A stretch of DNA of 64,000 bases, from assembly GCA_005784505.1 (NCBI GenBank), contig VCAZ01000095.1:969470-1033469 (forward strand), read 5' to 3'. Positions 34,926-46,382 of the stretch are shown here, piece by piece. A program made the translations under genes and the position numbers. The DNA is from Bagarius yarrelli (taxonomy: Eukaryota; Chordata; Actinopteri; Siluriformes; Sisoridae). The notes beneath the pieces are model-generated. The model saw only the letters and a program-made list of their open reading frames with translations, ran no database searches and had not been told where the DNA came from. Position 1 is the first letter of the stretch, and each line of letters opens with the position of its first letter.

Positions 34926-35429
34926 CTGGAGAAAAAAAACCTCTTACATAAATATGTTGTAGGCAGTATTGTAGCTCCTCATGTACGTACGTTTGTGTGT
35001 GTTTGTTCACGCTGTGACGTCTGCGTTAGTGTGTATACCTTCTGCTTTCCTCTTGCCAGAATGGTACATTGGTGCTCCACGAGGATCCTTCAGTCGCACA
35101 CCTGCTGCTTTGATGCGCTGTTTAGATTAGGTTAATGAGTGCACACTCAGCGGTTGGTATTCCTCACTCGGTCGCTGTTCTTACTTTAATTAGAGACGCC
35201 ACACTTTAATCCTGAGATTTCACTCCGCTAATCAAACCACTTTAAAGTCTAACAGAAGAGGATAAAACAGAGCAGAGACACAGCACACGTCCTGGACCTT
35301 GTCCTCCACTCCTTCCTATTGACCATTTTTTCCTCTTATTCCTTCAGCCGCTTTTCTTCCTTTGATCGTAGTTAAGGTGTCTGATTAATGATTAAAAAAT
35401 CATAGAAACAAGTACCTACACCTCTATTT
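34926..35429. other. Intronic sequence, no gene seen
   Basis: Unique-looking sequence. The stretch 35140-35260 contains several TTTAAT/TAATTA words. No exon or repeat was recognised. Confidence 0.45.
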
Positions 35430-35543
35430 TGCAACTGCTGGGCCCCTGAGCCGGGCCCCTAACCCCACTGCTTCTTAGTTGGATGAAGAATGAGATAAAT
35501 GTTGCCTTGAATAAAGGCAACTGAATGCCAGAAACGTAAATGT
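35430..35543 (+). repeat. SINE type 1, 3' half
   Basis: CAACTGCTGGGCCCCTGAGC, CCCCTAACCCCACTGC, TGAGATAAATGTTGCC and the tail GAATAAAGGCAACTGAATGC are present; the tRNA-like head is missing. Confidence 0.75.
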
Positions 35544-36202
35544 CATCATCATCATCGTTTGTTAAACAAAGTGCCATTGTTCTGAAACTATCTAATGGAT
35601 CACGGTTAGTTTTATGAGCTGATCAGTTTCTGGCTATAATTTATTCCTTGATTGCTTTGAGAAGCTTTGTTTGTATTGGTTGCTGTTGGTCCATATTCAG
35701 TCCCTTCATGCTTTCTTTAAAGCTGCCAACGTGGGGATAGCATGTCAAACCAGGCACTGCATCTCTTACTGAGTGCTCTCTTTAGACCACACACTTTCTT
35801 TTATTTCCTTCGCCTTTGTGTTTCTGTCTCGAGTGAAATTTCCATTTCTTTCCCGTTTTATCACACATTATTATTCATTTTAGTGATGAGTTGATGAGTT
35901 TAACATGAAGCAGCCCAGCCACGGCTCTGTTAATGCGTTGCATTATTCGGATTGTTCCACAGTCGAAGCTTTGATTTGTGCTGTCTTGTCTGTCCAGCGA
36001 CGGTACGGCTTGCCTAGCTTTCGTTGCAGAGCGTTTAGAGGAACATTAGCACTAAAAGCAGGCATAAACAGGCATAAACATTACAGACGATTTGCTTTCT
36101 GTCTCTGCTCGCACATAAATATGCGTTAGAAAAAGCTCTGGAAAAGTGATAAATGGAAATTTTAGACTTTGATGTGAAAGCAGTTATGTCTCCTGTAGGA
36201 GT

Positions 36203-36237
<35 letters not shown>

Positions 36238-36545
36238 TACCAACACACAAACGAAAGAGTCTTCTGTAAGTTTCAATGTTGTTGCACTTACCCACTAAGA
36301 GGAACTAGCTTTGTGCTAGTTTTAATTTTTTTCTTTCTGGCTCATCACAAAACATTCGAGTATGTGAGTATGTGAGGTGAGTAGACTGAGAGTTCTTCCA
36401 TCCAGATTTTAAAGTATGCAAACAATGCACACTGTTCTGTTCCATGACCTCGTGGGAGAGATGAGTTTTACACTTTCAAGTAAAACTTGTTTCTTGTTAA
36501 ATCAAGTAAATTTCATCCAATTTTTTGCACCGCTGTGACGTATGT
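35544..36545. other. Intronic sequence with a CA microsatellite
   Basis: (CA)n lies at 36206-36235. Nothing else was recognised; frames at 35905-36129 and 36035-36295 are overlapping and featureless. Confidence 0.45.
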
Positions 36546-36741
36546 GGGACGTGGTAGTGCAGTGGTTAAGGTGTTGGGCTGCTAATTGGAAGATCTGGGT
36601 TTGATTCCCAGCACCACCAAGCTACCACTGCTTGGCCCCTGAGCAAGGCTCTTAACACCCAGTTTCTTAAAAGTATAAAAAAGTGATAAATGTAAGTGGC
36701 TTTGAATAAGGACGTCTGGACAAATGCCATAAATGTAAATG
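36546..36741 (+). repeat. SINE type 1, full length
   Basis: It has the head GGACGTGGTAGTGCAGTGG, GGTTAAGGTGTTGGGCTGC, GGGTTTGATTCCCAGCACC (B box), GGCCCCTGAGCAAGGC and the tail AGGACGTCTGGACAAATGCC followed by ATAAATGTAAATG. Confidence 0.92.
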
Positions 36742-37204
36742 TCTGTCACATGATGGTGTAAATATGACGTATACAGCACATCTGAATTCCATTCATACTA
36801 CCTGTAAACATACTTTACGATATGTTAAGACTCAGGAAGTAAGTACTAACTCAAATTTAAAGTTTCTGTGATATTTCTGTAAGTTCCCTATTTTCTGAGA
36901 TCTCCCCGTCTTCTGTGGTATCCAGGTCTGCACAGTGTCCTACATTCTCAGTGTAACTTACTGCCCCTTGTCTCTTCTAGATGCTTATTTTACTCATCGT
37001 CTTGTTCTGCTAGTTCTCCTGCTTCCCAAATTCGCAGAATAATGGGATTTTATTGATGACAATCAATAGTGTGCTTTTAGTTTTCATTGTGAACTTCGTC
37101 TCTTCTGGTAGGGTAGGATTGCAACTTTGTTTACTGCTTGCTTACACCTACTTCAGAACAAGCTCAGATCCACAAGTACCGCTTGATCAGGCCCACCAGC
37201 CCCC
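36742..37204. other. Intronic sequence, no gene seen
   Basis: No repeat or exon was recognised up to the LINE remnant. Confidence 0.4.
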
Positions 37205-37520
37205 TTAGACATGAGGTAGATCTGAATCAAGACTTTTCTCTGTTCTGGCACTAAGATGGTGGAATTAACTTCCCATTAAAATCAGAACAGCAGAATTACT
37301 GACCGTCTTCATGGGAGGAAAAGTTGAAAACCAAACTCTTCCTTATATACCTGCACCTGACATATAAAATTAGGAGAGGAAAAAAAATGCTGCTGCTTCT
37401 TTCCATGTTTTTTTTTGGGGGGGTTGTTACACAATGATTAATGTACCAGTATTGAGATGTTTAATGTTCAGACTCAGGGTCGCTCTGGATAAGAGTGTCT
37501 GCTAAATGATGTAAATGTAA
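37205..37520 (+). mobile_element. L2-like LINE 3' end, non-coding remnant
   Basis: One frame gives FSVLALRWWN, a stop, then LP. This matches the conserved FSVxAPRxWNxLP motif near the end of L2/CR1-clade reverse-transcriptase ORFs. Downstream, GTCGCTCTGGATAAGAGTGT and CTGCTAAATGATGTAAATG form the 3' tail. The type 1 SINEs carry a closely similar tail, as expected if this LINE clade mobilised them. Confidence 0.7.
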
Positions 37521-38411
37521 ATAATAGCTTGTGAGTAGATTATGTTCCAGATAAAGCTATTGGGAATATGCTGTTGCACATATAGGCAGAAGGAACTCTT
37601 GTAGCAGATCACAAACATTTCTTGGGAGGAGGTGGATCAGGAGAACGGAGGGTATTGAGTCCTGCAGTTTAGCAGGAATGATAAAGAGGTGCATAGTTGG
37701 GCAAACATGGTGTTTAGGCCATGGCCTTATCGTTTAGGAATAATTTTATGGATAAACTTGACCATTAGTATTCTAGAACTCAATACAAGAACCTATTATA
37801 AATATTATTGCTTTTATTACATAATCTCCAAAATTTCTCCTAGTTTTTGTCCGTATCTTCTTATTGTCCCACATACTGTTTTTTTTTACCATATATAATA
37901 ACCTCTAACTCAAATTAGTTACTGTGGTCCAAGACCCACAATCCCAGGTCAAAAAACCTACTACACACCTAGCAATGCCTATATTTTTTTGGAATGTTCC
38001 AATGCCATGCTTGCTCTTCTCCAACAAACGTCTGGTCAGGATGAAAATATCCACGGCATGGCATGCGGTCTTATTGTTGGTAAATTCGACCCTTACTGTG
38101 ATCTCTGGCTGTGTAGAAATCCCTTTAAGCTTTCAGACTGGGCTTTTAAATCTATATCACACTGAGGCATTTAACCTGCACTTCCTGTGGTCTGACCCAC
38201 TCTACCGCTCTGCACTATTAGCGCGCCACCTGCATTCACATGCGGTGATCTCTGCAGGGTTTTGACGTTAATGGCTGAGCTACTAGACTAAATTAGGGCT
38301 AGCTTTGACCCGCTACTAATGGAGGAGCAGTAGTCCATAAGAAAGACTCTTTAGATCGCAGCCATTAATTTGAGATCATCTTATATGCATCAGTTTATAC
38401 ATTCCCTGTTA
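37521..38411. other. Intronic sequence, no gene seen
   Basis: A plus-strand frame at 37924-38265 (113 codons) has no recognised domain, motif or splice context. The rest is unique-looking. Confidence 0.45.
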
Positions 38412-38597
38412 CCTTTACATTTCTAGCATTTGGCAGACACTGAGGTTTTTTATCTCATTCTTATGGTTTTAATCCAATTAGGAAGTTGAGGTTTACAGGA
38501 TTTGCCCAGGATTCTAATAGTAGCATCTTGGTGCTGGGAATTAAACCCAAAAACTTCTGATTAGCAGTCCAACACGTTAATAACTGAGCTACCACAT
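38412..38597 (-). repeat. SINE type 1, reverse orientation
   Basis: The tail ACATTTCTAGCATTTGGCAG, GGTGCTGGGAATTAAACCC and the head ATAACTGAGCTACCACA are recognisable. Confidence 0.8.
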
Positions 38598-38947
38598 TAT
38601 GTTTGGAATGCCCATAGTGCAGTTTAGCTTCTTTTCCTGCTAAACTCAAAAACCACAGATTTTGCTATTGTGGATTTCTTTATAGATGTTTATAAATGCA
38701 AAGTGTGACATCACCACAACCCACCTTTAACCAAAGCGGCTTTTCGTTCATGTTTATGAAACCTGAGTACAGCTCCTATAGAAATCTACATTTTTGTTTC
38801 ACGAGAAAGAGATAAAGAAAAGAATTCTGTACAGTTTGACTAAGTACAGTAGCACAAACCAACCGTACCAATTCTATCAAAGGTTTTTAAAGCAAACATA
38901 AAAATATCCAACAACAAAATCAAGCCATATTTGTCCTGCAACTTGTC

Positions 38948-39464
38948 CAGAGTTCAGTGATAAAGGTGTTGGACTGTTGATAAGAAGATCGAGGGTTTAA
39001 TTTCTGGCACCACTGGGCAACCTGACACGTTTGAGCAAAACATTCAATTGCCGAGTTGATAAATTTATTCAAATTTACATTTTACATTTCTGCCATTTTG
39101 GCCTTCCTTATACAGAGCGACTTACATTCATCTCTTTTATACAACTGAGCGATGGGGGGTATGAGTCTTGCTTAGGGGCCCAAAGGTGGTAATTTGGTGG
39201 TGATGGGAATTGAACCCCGATCTTTCAATTAGCAGTCCAACAACTTAAACACAGAGCTACCACTTCCCCTATTTAGTACTTATCCAGAGAGACTTACATT
39301 TATCTCTCTTATACAACTGAGCAATTGGTGGTTAAGGGCCTTGCACAGTGGCTCAGAAGAGGGCAGGTTGGTCTAACAACCTTAAGCACTGAAATACCAC
39401 TTCCCCAATTGATAAATATAGTTGGTGTAAAAAAGGGCGTCTGTGAGATGCCAAATAAATGCTT
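38948..39464 (+). repeat. SINE type 1, split by two nested reverse SINEs
   Basis: The head part at 38948-39064 has GAGTTCAGTGATAAAGG, GGTGTTGGACTGTTGAT and GAGGGTTTAATTTCTGGC. The tail part at 39409-39464 has AAAAAGGGCGTCTGTGAGAT. The 9-bp sequence TTGATAAAT is repeated at 39056-39064 and 39409-39417, bounding the insertion. Confidence 0.8.
39065..39408 (-). repeat. Two reverse-orientation SINE type 1 copies inserted in a SINE
   Basis: Copy one (about 39070-39269) runs from TACATTTCTGCCATTTTGGC through AGAGCGACTTACATTCATC and GGTGATGGGAATTGAACCCC to CACAGAGCTACCACTTCCCC. Copy two (about 39270-39406) runs from CTTATCCAGAGAGACTTAC through GCAATTGGTGGTTAAGGGCC to AAATACCACTTCCCC. Copy two has a deletion across its B-box region. 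Confidence 0.85.
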
Positions 39465-40839
39465 ACTTATTTATTTATCATTGATTCTATCATCAGAACT
39501 AATCTAGCAGCCTGTCGGACTCCAGTCGGCTGTGGCAAAGTGTCGCAACTGGACATTAAAGGACACCGATTGGCCGGCAGGTTAATTACTTCTTTATTGA
39601 TCTATCTGTTAATGTGCGTTGATTTAGCAACTTGTATTGCCATAATGTGGTGGAGGTTAAACAGGTCTGTACACACCCACAGGGAGGTCACCTGGAATCC
39701 GGTACCCAGCAGGAAACACGTTTTTAATGAGTAAAAACAAATCATTTTATCAATCATGCTATTGATCTGTTTTGCAGTAAATTTGGATTTTCACAAAGAC
39801 TCCAGGATTTTAGTGTCAACAGGTTCTTCGGTCCAGTTACACCAAAATAAACTTTTTGGCTTTGGAACAAGGACTAAGAATGAATAAGAACTCTGATAGT
39901 CTTACACAACCTTTCCCCGAATTTAATTACACGGTTTCTTGACTTTTTTTCTATTTATTAAATAAATATTTTGCACTGTATTGATTTCTGCATTAGCGTA
40001 GCTCTAATGTTTGCCAAGTTTATTGTTCTTGATCTCCTTGCTTTAGTGTTATGGGCTGTTTTTGGAGATTTTTGACTTTAAAGCCTGTTGAAGTCTATTT
40101 TAGTTTCCTGTTAAAAATGTTAAATGTTTATTAATGAAAAAATATTCATGAAAATCACCCTTTAAAATGTTTTATTGAAAAGATAGTTTGCAAAAACTCT
40201 TAATACAGACGAGTTACGTTTAGGAAAGAACAATCAGGAGTAGTTAGGTGATATCGGTGTACCTCTATGCATTCTCAAATAGTTCATGTCAGTTCAAGGT
40301 TAGAACGGAAATATGTACTAATATAGCAAAATATACTATGAAAAAGTTGCAAAAAGATCACTTAATGAAATGATGTTATCACTAACCGTTTATAGAAACA
40401 CATTTCTAATTTGTGCAAAACAACACTGAAAAAACAGCGGTATTAAACATATGAACTAGAACCAACGTTAAACATTAAACAACAAAAGTTCCGAAATGTT
40501 TTGCCAGACTACACAAAAATACACACCCATACACACCCCCATATATCCCTGTGGCACGGCTTTTAGATACATCGCGGTAATCGCGCTAAAGGTGTTAAAT
40601 GAGCATCTGCAAATCCCACTATTCAAAATTCTTTTACAATAAATCATATTATTGTGAATGTTAAATCTTTTTAATTAGAGCTATCACTATACCAGCTACG
40701 AGTAACATTTAAATGGCGAGTATGGGGTAGGGCCAAGGTGGAGTATATATTTATGGTTTGTAATTTTTGGCCCTTTTTTCTATTGGTGGTTGGAAAATGT
40801 TATGCTTCCCTGCAGTAAACATTAGGATACAGTAGACGT
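39465..40839. other. Intronic sequence, no gene seen
   Basis: About 1.4 kb of AT-rich unique-looking sequence. No repeats or genes were recognised. Confidence 0.45.
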
Positions 40840-40848
40840 GTGGTATAT

Positions 40849-41039
40849 GGAAGGAAAGTGGTGGCTTAGTGGTTGAAATTGTTGGACTAATACCAGAAAG
40901 ACCCTGGTTCGATTCCTAGCACCACCAAGCCTCCACCTCTGGGCCCCTGAGCAAGGCCCTTAACCCCCGTTTGCTTAGTTGTAGAAAAATGATAAATGTT
41001 AGTCGCTCTGGTTAAGAGTGTCTGCCAAATGCTGTAAAT
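40849..41039 (+). repeat. SINE type 1, full length, with target-site duplication
   Basis: It has GGAAAGTGGTGGCTTAGTGG, CCCTGGTTCGATTCCTAGC (B box), GGGCCCCTGAGCAAGGCCC and the tail TTAGTCGCTCTGGTTAAGAG with GTCTGCCAAATGCTGTAAAT. The 9-bp GTGGTATAT flanks it at 40840-40848 and 41040-41048. This is one of the best-preserved copies. Confidence 0.95.
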
Positions 41040-41183
41040 GTGGTATATATGAATGTCCTCCCTTACGAATTTTTGTCCCAAGAATTAAAAAAAAAACAAA
41101 AAACTTTTTTTCATTTTACAGTATTTTTGCTCTGTAAAAACGGTTTTAAAAAAGTTGCCCCGCGATACAGATGCCACCTCCAG

Positions 41184-41400
41184 CATGTGGTGCAGTGGTG
41201 TCTTAAATAGTTAGTTGTGGATTGGAAGACCAGGAAGGCCAGGGTTTGAGCCCCACCACCACCACTGTTGGGTCCTTGAGCAAAACTTTTAACCCTTCCT
41301 GCTCCAGGGGGCACTGTATCATAGCCGACCCTGCGCTCTGACCCCCAACTTACCAAGATGGGATATGCGAAGAAACAAATTTCACTGTGCCATTGATTTT
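41184..41400 (+). repeat. SINE type 2, full length
   Basis: It has CATGTGGTGCAGTGGTGTC, AAGACCAGGAAGGCCAGGG, TTTGAGCCCCACCACCACC, TGTTGGGTCCTTGAGCAAA and CCTTCCTGCTCCAGGGGGCA. The tail is GACCCTGCGCTCTGACCC and AGATGGGATATGCGAAGAAA. Confidence 0.88.
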
Positions 41401-41998
41401 ATATGACATTTAAATGAATATTTTTAAAAGCTGCTTGATTGGTGGTGCATTTCGTATTTTACTTTATTTACATGTCTTTTGTAAAGGTTTTATAGGTAAA
41501 AAGATGATGATCGTGCTGAACGTTGGTAATATTAGTATATTTTTTTTGGGCAGCTCGAAACGAATTATTTGACTTCACATTATTTCGTATCACAATTCAC
41601 ATATACTCAATTCAAGAACTCGCCTCCAGAGCGAAATCCAATTTGTGCGCAGCGGTTCCAGTGTATTCTGTGTGTGTCATTTTCTCTTATGCTAATCTGA
41701 AGGCTAGCAGCGCTGACCTATGATCAGTTATTGCCATTAAATGACTTTTTGTTTGGCACGGGAACTTTTATAATTTGATTAAAAAAAACAGGTCCTGCAT
41801 GTAAAAATGTTCTTTGCAAAACCCCTAAAACACAAACAAACCAATGTTTACTGGCTTTTTTTATAGTAGCAGCTAATCGCTGCGGGCGTCTGTCTTATGT
41901 TCTCACGACCGGCGCTTGTTGTACCAGACAAAACTTCCTTGTCTTCCTTTAGGCTAATGTTTATTCCTGACAACCCCTACTTAAGCATGCCACGCCGA

Positions 41999-42000
<2 letters not shown>
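41401..42000. other. Intronic sequence, no gene seen
   Basis: Nothing was recognised before the CT microsatellite. Confidence 0.45.

Positions 42001-42066
<66 letters not shown>
42001..42066. repeat. CT microsatellite
   Basis: This is a nearly pure (CT)n tract with one break near 42034. Confidence 0.97.
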
Positions 42067-42068
<2 letters not shown>

Positions 42069-42635
42069 ACACTCAGACAGTTGCAGCATCCTCACACCCC
42101 GAGGCAGCAGTAAGACGGTCTCTGGCTGTTTGCTTGTGCTGATGTCTAAAATGAAGTGAATTCATCTCTGATATGGAGGGAAGGCATGTAATTAGTGCAG
42201 GTTATAAATACAGCCCTGTAATCAGTCCCCTCTCGCTTTCTCCCTCTGTCTCGATCTGTCTCGTTTAACAAAAGAAAGAAATTGGACACTTTTGTTGGAG
42301 TTTTATTACGCTCACAGGTTGAAAGAGAAACGGAGCGGTGAAGTTTTTGAAGAGAAATGAGCTTTGGACCGGACAGAACTGAAGATTGGATGTGGTGGGC
42401 TGGGGTCAGGGTGGGATGGTGGTAGCAGTCGGACGGTATTCAAGGAGAAAAAGAGATTAATATGTTTTTTTTTATTTGCTTAACATGCTTTTCTCAGAAT
42501 TATCCAGTTATCCAGCACACGACATCCGATCAATTCAGTTTTATATCGAACTTTTAAAAAATGCACATTGTTCCAAAGCAGCTTTTTTTTACAGAACATA
42601 AGAAATATAAAAAATTATTTATTATAAAAAATTAT

Positions 42636-42822
42636 TTACATTTACATTTATGATATTTTGACAGGCATCCAGAGCGACTTAAATGTATTTCTTTTCAAAT
42701 GCAACCGGGGGTTAGGGGCCTTGCTCAGGGGCCCAACAGTGGTAAATTGGTTGTGCTGAGAATTGAACCCTGATCTTCCAATTAGCAAGCCAACATCTCA
42801 ACCCCTAAACTACCAGTTCCCC
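42636..42822 (-). repeat. SINE type 1, reverse orientation
   Basis: The tail ACATTTACATTTATGATATT, CATCCAGAGCGACTTAAATG, GGGGTTAGGGGCCTTGCTCA, GGGGCCCAACAGTGGTAAA and the head AAACTACCAGTTCCCC are present. Confidence 0.88.
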
Positions 42823-42905
42823 CGATGATGACAGAAAACGCGCTACAGTCTTCGCTAACATTTATTCAAAGTTGTCTCTATGTTATAAAAAAGCATTCTC
42901 ATAAG

Positions 42906-43066
42906 TTCTTAATAGTGGTTGTGGGTTTGATTCCCAGCACCACCAATTTTTTTACCACTGTTGGGCCCCTGAGTCTTAAATCCCCAACTGCTCAGTTGTA
43001 TAAATGAGGTAAAAATTGTTAGTGGCTCTAGATAAGGAGGTCTGCCAAAATGCCGTTAATGTAAAA
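42906..43066 (+). repeat. SINE type 1, head truncated
   Basis: TAATAGTGGTTGTGGGTTTG, TTGATTCCCAGCACCACCAA, TTGGGCCCCTGAG and the tail GGTCTGCCAAAATGCCGTTA are present. Confidence 0.82.
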
Positions 43067-43319
43067 GTTTATAAACATTAAACATTAGTACAATCTTCTT
43101 CGTACCTGATGAATGTTTGGAGAAAACGTTCTCACACCATCACCCTAAGCAAACATTTCACAGTGTAAAAAAATGTTCATCATTTTAACCATTTTTAAAA
43201 CATTCACAAAACTCGTCTAAATGTGTAAGGAAAAACGTCAGGGGAACCCGAGTCGAAAGGGAACCCGTCCTCATCTTGGCGACACGGGACAGTGTGATTA
43301 TGCAATACTGTAAACATCA

Positions 43320-43682
43320 TTTTACATTCACGGAACTTGGCAGACGTCCTTATACAGAGCGACTTACATTTATCTCATTATACAACTGAGCACTCAACAG
43401 TGGTGGGCTGGTGGAGCTGGGAATCGAACCCACAATCTTCGGGTTGGTAGTCCAACACCTTAACCATGAGCCACCACTTACACTGAAGAGTGGATACATT
43501 TACATTCACGGCATTTTGGCAGACGTTCTTATCCAGAGAGACTTACATTATTTATTATTATTTATTTTCATTTATACAACTGAGCAACTGGGGGTTAAGG
43601 TCCTTGCTCAGGGGCCCAGCAGTGGTAGCTTGGTGATGCTGGTGATTAAGTGCACAATCTTCCAATCAGCTTCCACTTCCCC
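43320..43682 (-). repeat. Two reverse-orientation SINE type 1 copies
   Basis: Copy one at 43320-43480 has ACATTCACGGAACTTGGCAG, GGAGCTGGGAATCGAACCC and CCATGAGCCACCACTTA; its central GGGTTAAGG segment is deleted. Copy two at 43496-43682 has CACGGCATTTTGGCAGACG, CTGGGGGTTAAGGTCCTTGC, GGGGCCCAGCAGTGGTAGC and CTTCCACTTCCCC. Confidence 0.88.
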
Positions 43683-44249
43683 TATAGTAGATAATAAAGT
43701 GCAGATTGCTGCAATAGCCACACACGACATTGTGTTTTACATCATCATGTCACGTCATGTGTCATTCATATATATATATATAGCAATTTAATTTAGCTAC
43801 GTTCTTCCAGGCTGCTCCTCTTTTTTTCTCCACCTAAAGAGAGATTTGTTTTGCCGACTAATAAATATGTTGCGTGAAACAAAATACGGAATAATTATTT
43901 TATCTTTGTTCGTTGCGTTTGTTGATTATCGCTGCTCTTTACTTGTCCCACTTGTCCAAATAATTTTTTTGTCATATATAATACAGTAGGACGTGTAAAT
44001 GGGACAATTAAGAGAAGGAATATAAATATACATCCGAATATGGTGGCCAGTTTAAATGCTAATAGATTTAGAGAATATTATATGTCCTATGTTCTATATA
44101 ATATTACCGGTTGATTAGTTGTAATTAGGACATTCATCACTGCAGAATGGGTTTTAATGGAACAATTTGGCATCCACAGCACATAAAAGAACACTTTGCA
44201 GCAGCACATCCCATCCGACGCGCCACAGACGCAGCAGAGACACGTGACG
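43683..44249. other. Intronic sequence, no gene seen
   Basis: A short TA tract lies near 43769-43783. No gene or repeat family was recognised. Confidence 0.45.
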
Positions 44250-45015
44250 TGATGATGTAATGCATCGTTTGCAGTAAATTGTCTCGGTGTCGTTTGTGGC
44301 TATTGCTGCAATCTGCACTTGATTATCTACTCTAAGGGAAAGTGGAAGCTGTTTCTAGGTTCAATAACCATCAGGACCATTAAGCTGCCACTGCCGGGCC
44401 CCTGAGCAAGGCCCTTAAACCCTCAACTGCTCCAAGAGATAGATGTAAATCGGTGACGAGTCGTCAATCAAATGTCATAAATCTGACTGTCTTCATGCTT
44501 GTTAGCAAAAATGATGCTAGCGTAGCTCCTCTCTCTTTCTCTCTCTTTCTGTCTCTTTCTGTCTCTCTATCTCTCTTTTTTTATCTCTTTCTCACTCCAT
44601 TTCTCTTTCTCTGTTTCTCTCTCCCTCTTTTATCTCTCTGTTTCTGTTACTCTCTCTCTCTCTCTCTCTTTCTCTTTCTCTCTATTCATTTCTCTCGCTT
44701 TCTTTTTGATATCTCATTTTTTCTTTCTTTCTTTCTTTCTTGTTTCTTCCTTTCTTTCCTTTCTTCTTCTTTCTTTCTTTCTTTCTTTCTTTTCTTTCTT
44801 TCTTTCTCACTTTCTGTCTTTCTCTCTCCCTCTGTAATAAACAGCTTTTGTTCTTTACCTCATTAAATCGTTTGCATTAAATTGGCTCAGTGTCGTGTGT
44901 GGCTGTTGCTGCAATCTGCACTTTAAAACTGGAAGCTGATTGGACATTTGTGGGTTCAATTACCAGCACCACCAAGCTGTCACTGCCAGGGCCCCTGAGC
45001 AAGGCCCTTAACCTT
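44250..45015 (+). repeat. Local duplication of about 0.6 kb, including a SINE type 1
   Basis: Segment 44260-44425 (ATCGTTTGCAGTAAATTG, CTCGGTGTCGTTTGTGGCTA, TTGCTGCAATCTGCACTTG, then a SINE with GGGCCCCTGAGCAAGGCCC) is repeated at 44866-45012 (ATCGTTTGCATTAAATTG, CTCAGTGTCGTGTGTGGCTG, TTGCTGCAATCTGCACTTT, then the SINE). The offset is about 605 bp. The two SINE copies (44336-44441 and 44930-45012) are therefore likely products of one insertion. Confidence 0.8.
44527..44832. repeat. CT/CTTT simple-sequence tract
   Basis: A (CT)n-rich part is followed from about 44720 by (CTTT)n. It lies between the two arms of the local duplication. Ser/Leu/Phe-rich frames are by-products. Confidence 0.95.
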
Positions 45016-45960
45016 AATCTTTCTATTTTGATGCTTTTTAATAATCCAGTGGCAGCTTAACCACTGAGCTACTATAACACACACACACACACACCCAAAC
45101 ACACACACACCGTCCCTCTGATCTCTGATTGTTACACCTAGTTCCATTTCACACAAATCAGAGAAATAACTGCCCGCAGTGGGAACACTAAGCTGCGGTG
45201 GTTTTTCGGCACTGAGGGGATGTTCGATTTTCTTCTGGAGCGCTGGAGGCGGATTGTTTTTCATTTTTCTTGTGATGGATTGGATCCATAATCAGACCTG
45301 CTGGAACACATTCCAAAAAAACTAGTAATGGAGTGTTGCTGCTGCGAGTGTGTTTAATGAGTTAAGAGGAGCTCCATGAGCTCGGTGGAGCAGATGGAGG
45401 CTAAGTTTGTCTCAAGATCGGTCCATATTCAGATAAAGGACAGATGGACTTGGGTTCGCTGGTAGGACAGCTAACGGGTTGAAAGAGTTGGAGAAGGAGA
45501 ACCTCAGGGTGATGTTTCCATATAGTAACATAAATGATCACCATCAGCACCAAGCTGACATTGTTGGGCCCCCGAGTAAGGCCCTTAACACTTAACTGCT
45601 CAGCCAGAAGAAGATGAGTCACCTTTCAAAAGTCGGCTAGCTCTGTGGTGTGTGTGTGTGTCTGTGTGTGTTGCGTAACGTGACAGAGAGAGAGCAAGGC
45701 CGCCCCCGAGCACTGACTTAGCTCTAGGATGATTGTGGGATATGTTGTGTGGTTTTATGTAATGTCAGTGACAGTGATGTCGCCCACCAAGGGAGGGGAT
45801 TCCTCCGGCTGCGGCATCGCAAAACATGAACCATGTACACACAACCTCCTACAAGCTATACACACCCCCAAACACACACACGAGGAGATGCAGAAATTCA
45901 GCCCGATCAGTTGTGCATGTGAAGAATGATTATTTATTTCACCACACACAGCTGCCTTTA
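45016..45960. other. Intronic sequence with CA/GT tracts and a SINE piece
   Basis: A reversed SINE head scrap lies near 45053-45073 (GCTTAACCACTGAGCTACTA), (CA)n at 45079-45109, a headless SINE type 1 at 45541-45618 (CAAGCTGACATTGTTGGGCC, GTAAGGCCCTTAACAC), and (GT)n near 45648-45670. No gene was seen. Confidence 0.6.
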
Positions 45961-45963
45961 AAA

Positions 45964-45965
<2 letters not shown>

Positions 45966-46003
<38 letters not shown>

Positions 46004-46288
46004 ACACAACACTCACACTCATCTCTTTTTATCTCTCTCTTCTTCTCTCTCTCTCTTCTATTCCCCCTCTCTCTTTATCTCTCTTGCTTTCTTCATCTCG
46101 CTCTATCTTTTTCTCTCCCCTTCTCTCTCTTCAACTCTTTCTCTCTCTTAATCTCTCTCTCTATTTCTCTCCCCTTCTCTCTCTCATCTCTCTCTCTATT
46201 TGTCTCTCTCAGTGTCGCTCTTTCTATCCCACAGTCTCTCTCTTCATCGCTTTCTCTTCATCTCCCTCTCTCTCTATTTCTCTTTCTA

Positions 46289-46328
<40 letters not shown>

Positions 46329-46382
46329 ACTTTCTCACTTACTTTTAGATGTCAGTTCTTTGCCTTCTTTCTTTCTTTCTTT
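45966..46382. repeat. CT-rich simple-sequence tract
   Basis: Tracts of (CT)n are followed by short (CTTT)n. The flank TAACAGCTTTTCTTC...CATTAAAT at 46387-46413 resembles AAACAGCTTTTGTTC...CATTAAAT at 44838-44867, so this tract is probably a third diverged copy of the CT-containing duplication. Confidence 0.9.

Larger units (their letters stand above)
42529..43300 (+). repeat. 500-bp teleost repeat, disrupted by SINE copies
   Basis: The head at 42529-42600 has CAATTCAGTTTTATATCGAA, CACATTGTTCCAAAGCAGC and TTTACAGAACATAAGAAAT. The far end at 43235-43300 has AGGGGAACCCGAGTCGAAAG, GGAACCCGTCCTCATCTTGG and CGACACGGGACAGTG. Two SINE copies (42636-42822 minus, 42906-43066 plus) sit between the ends. 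Confidence 0.6.

Noticed and set aside
34539..35135. Ile-His-Pro-Ser repeat protein of 198 codons
   Set aside because: It is a translation of the CATC microsatellite.
37924..38265. Plus-strand frame of 113 codons
   Set aside because: No recognised motif, start context or exon borders.
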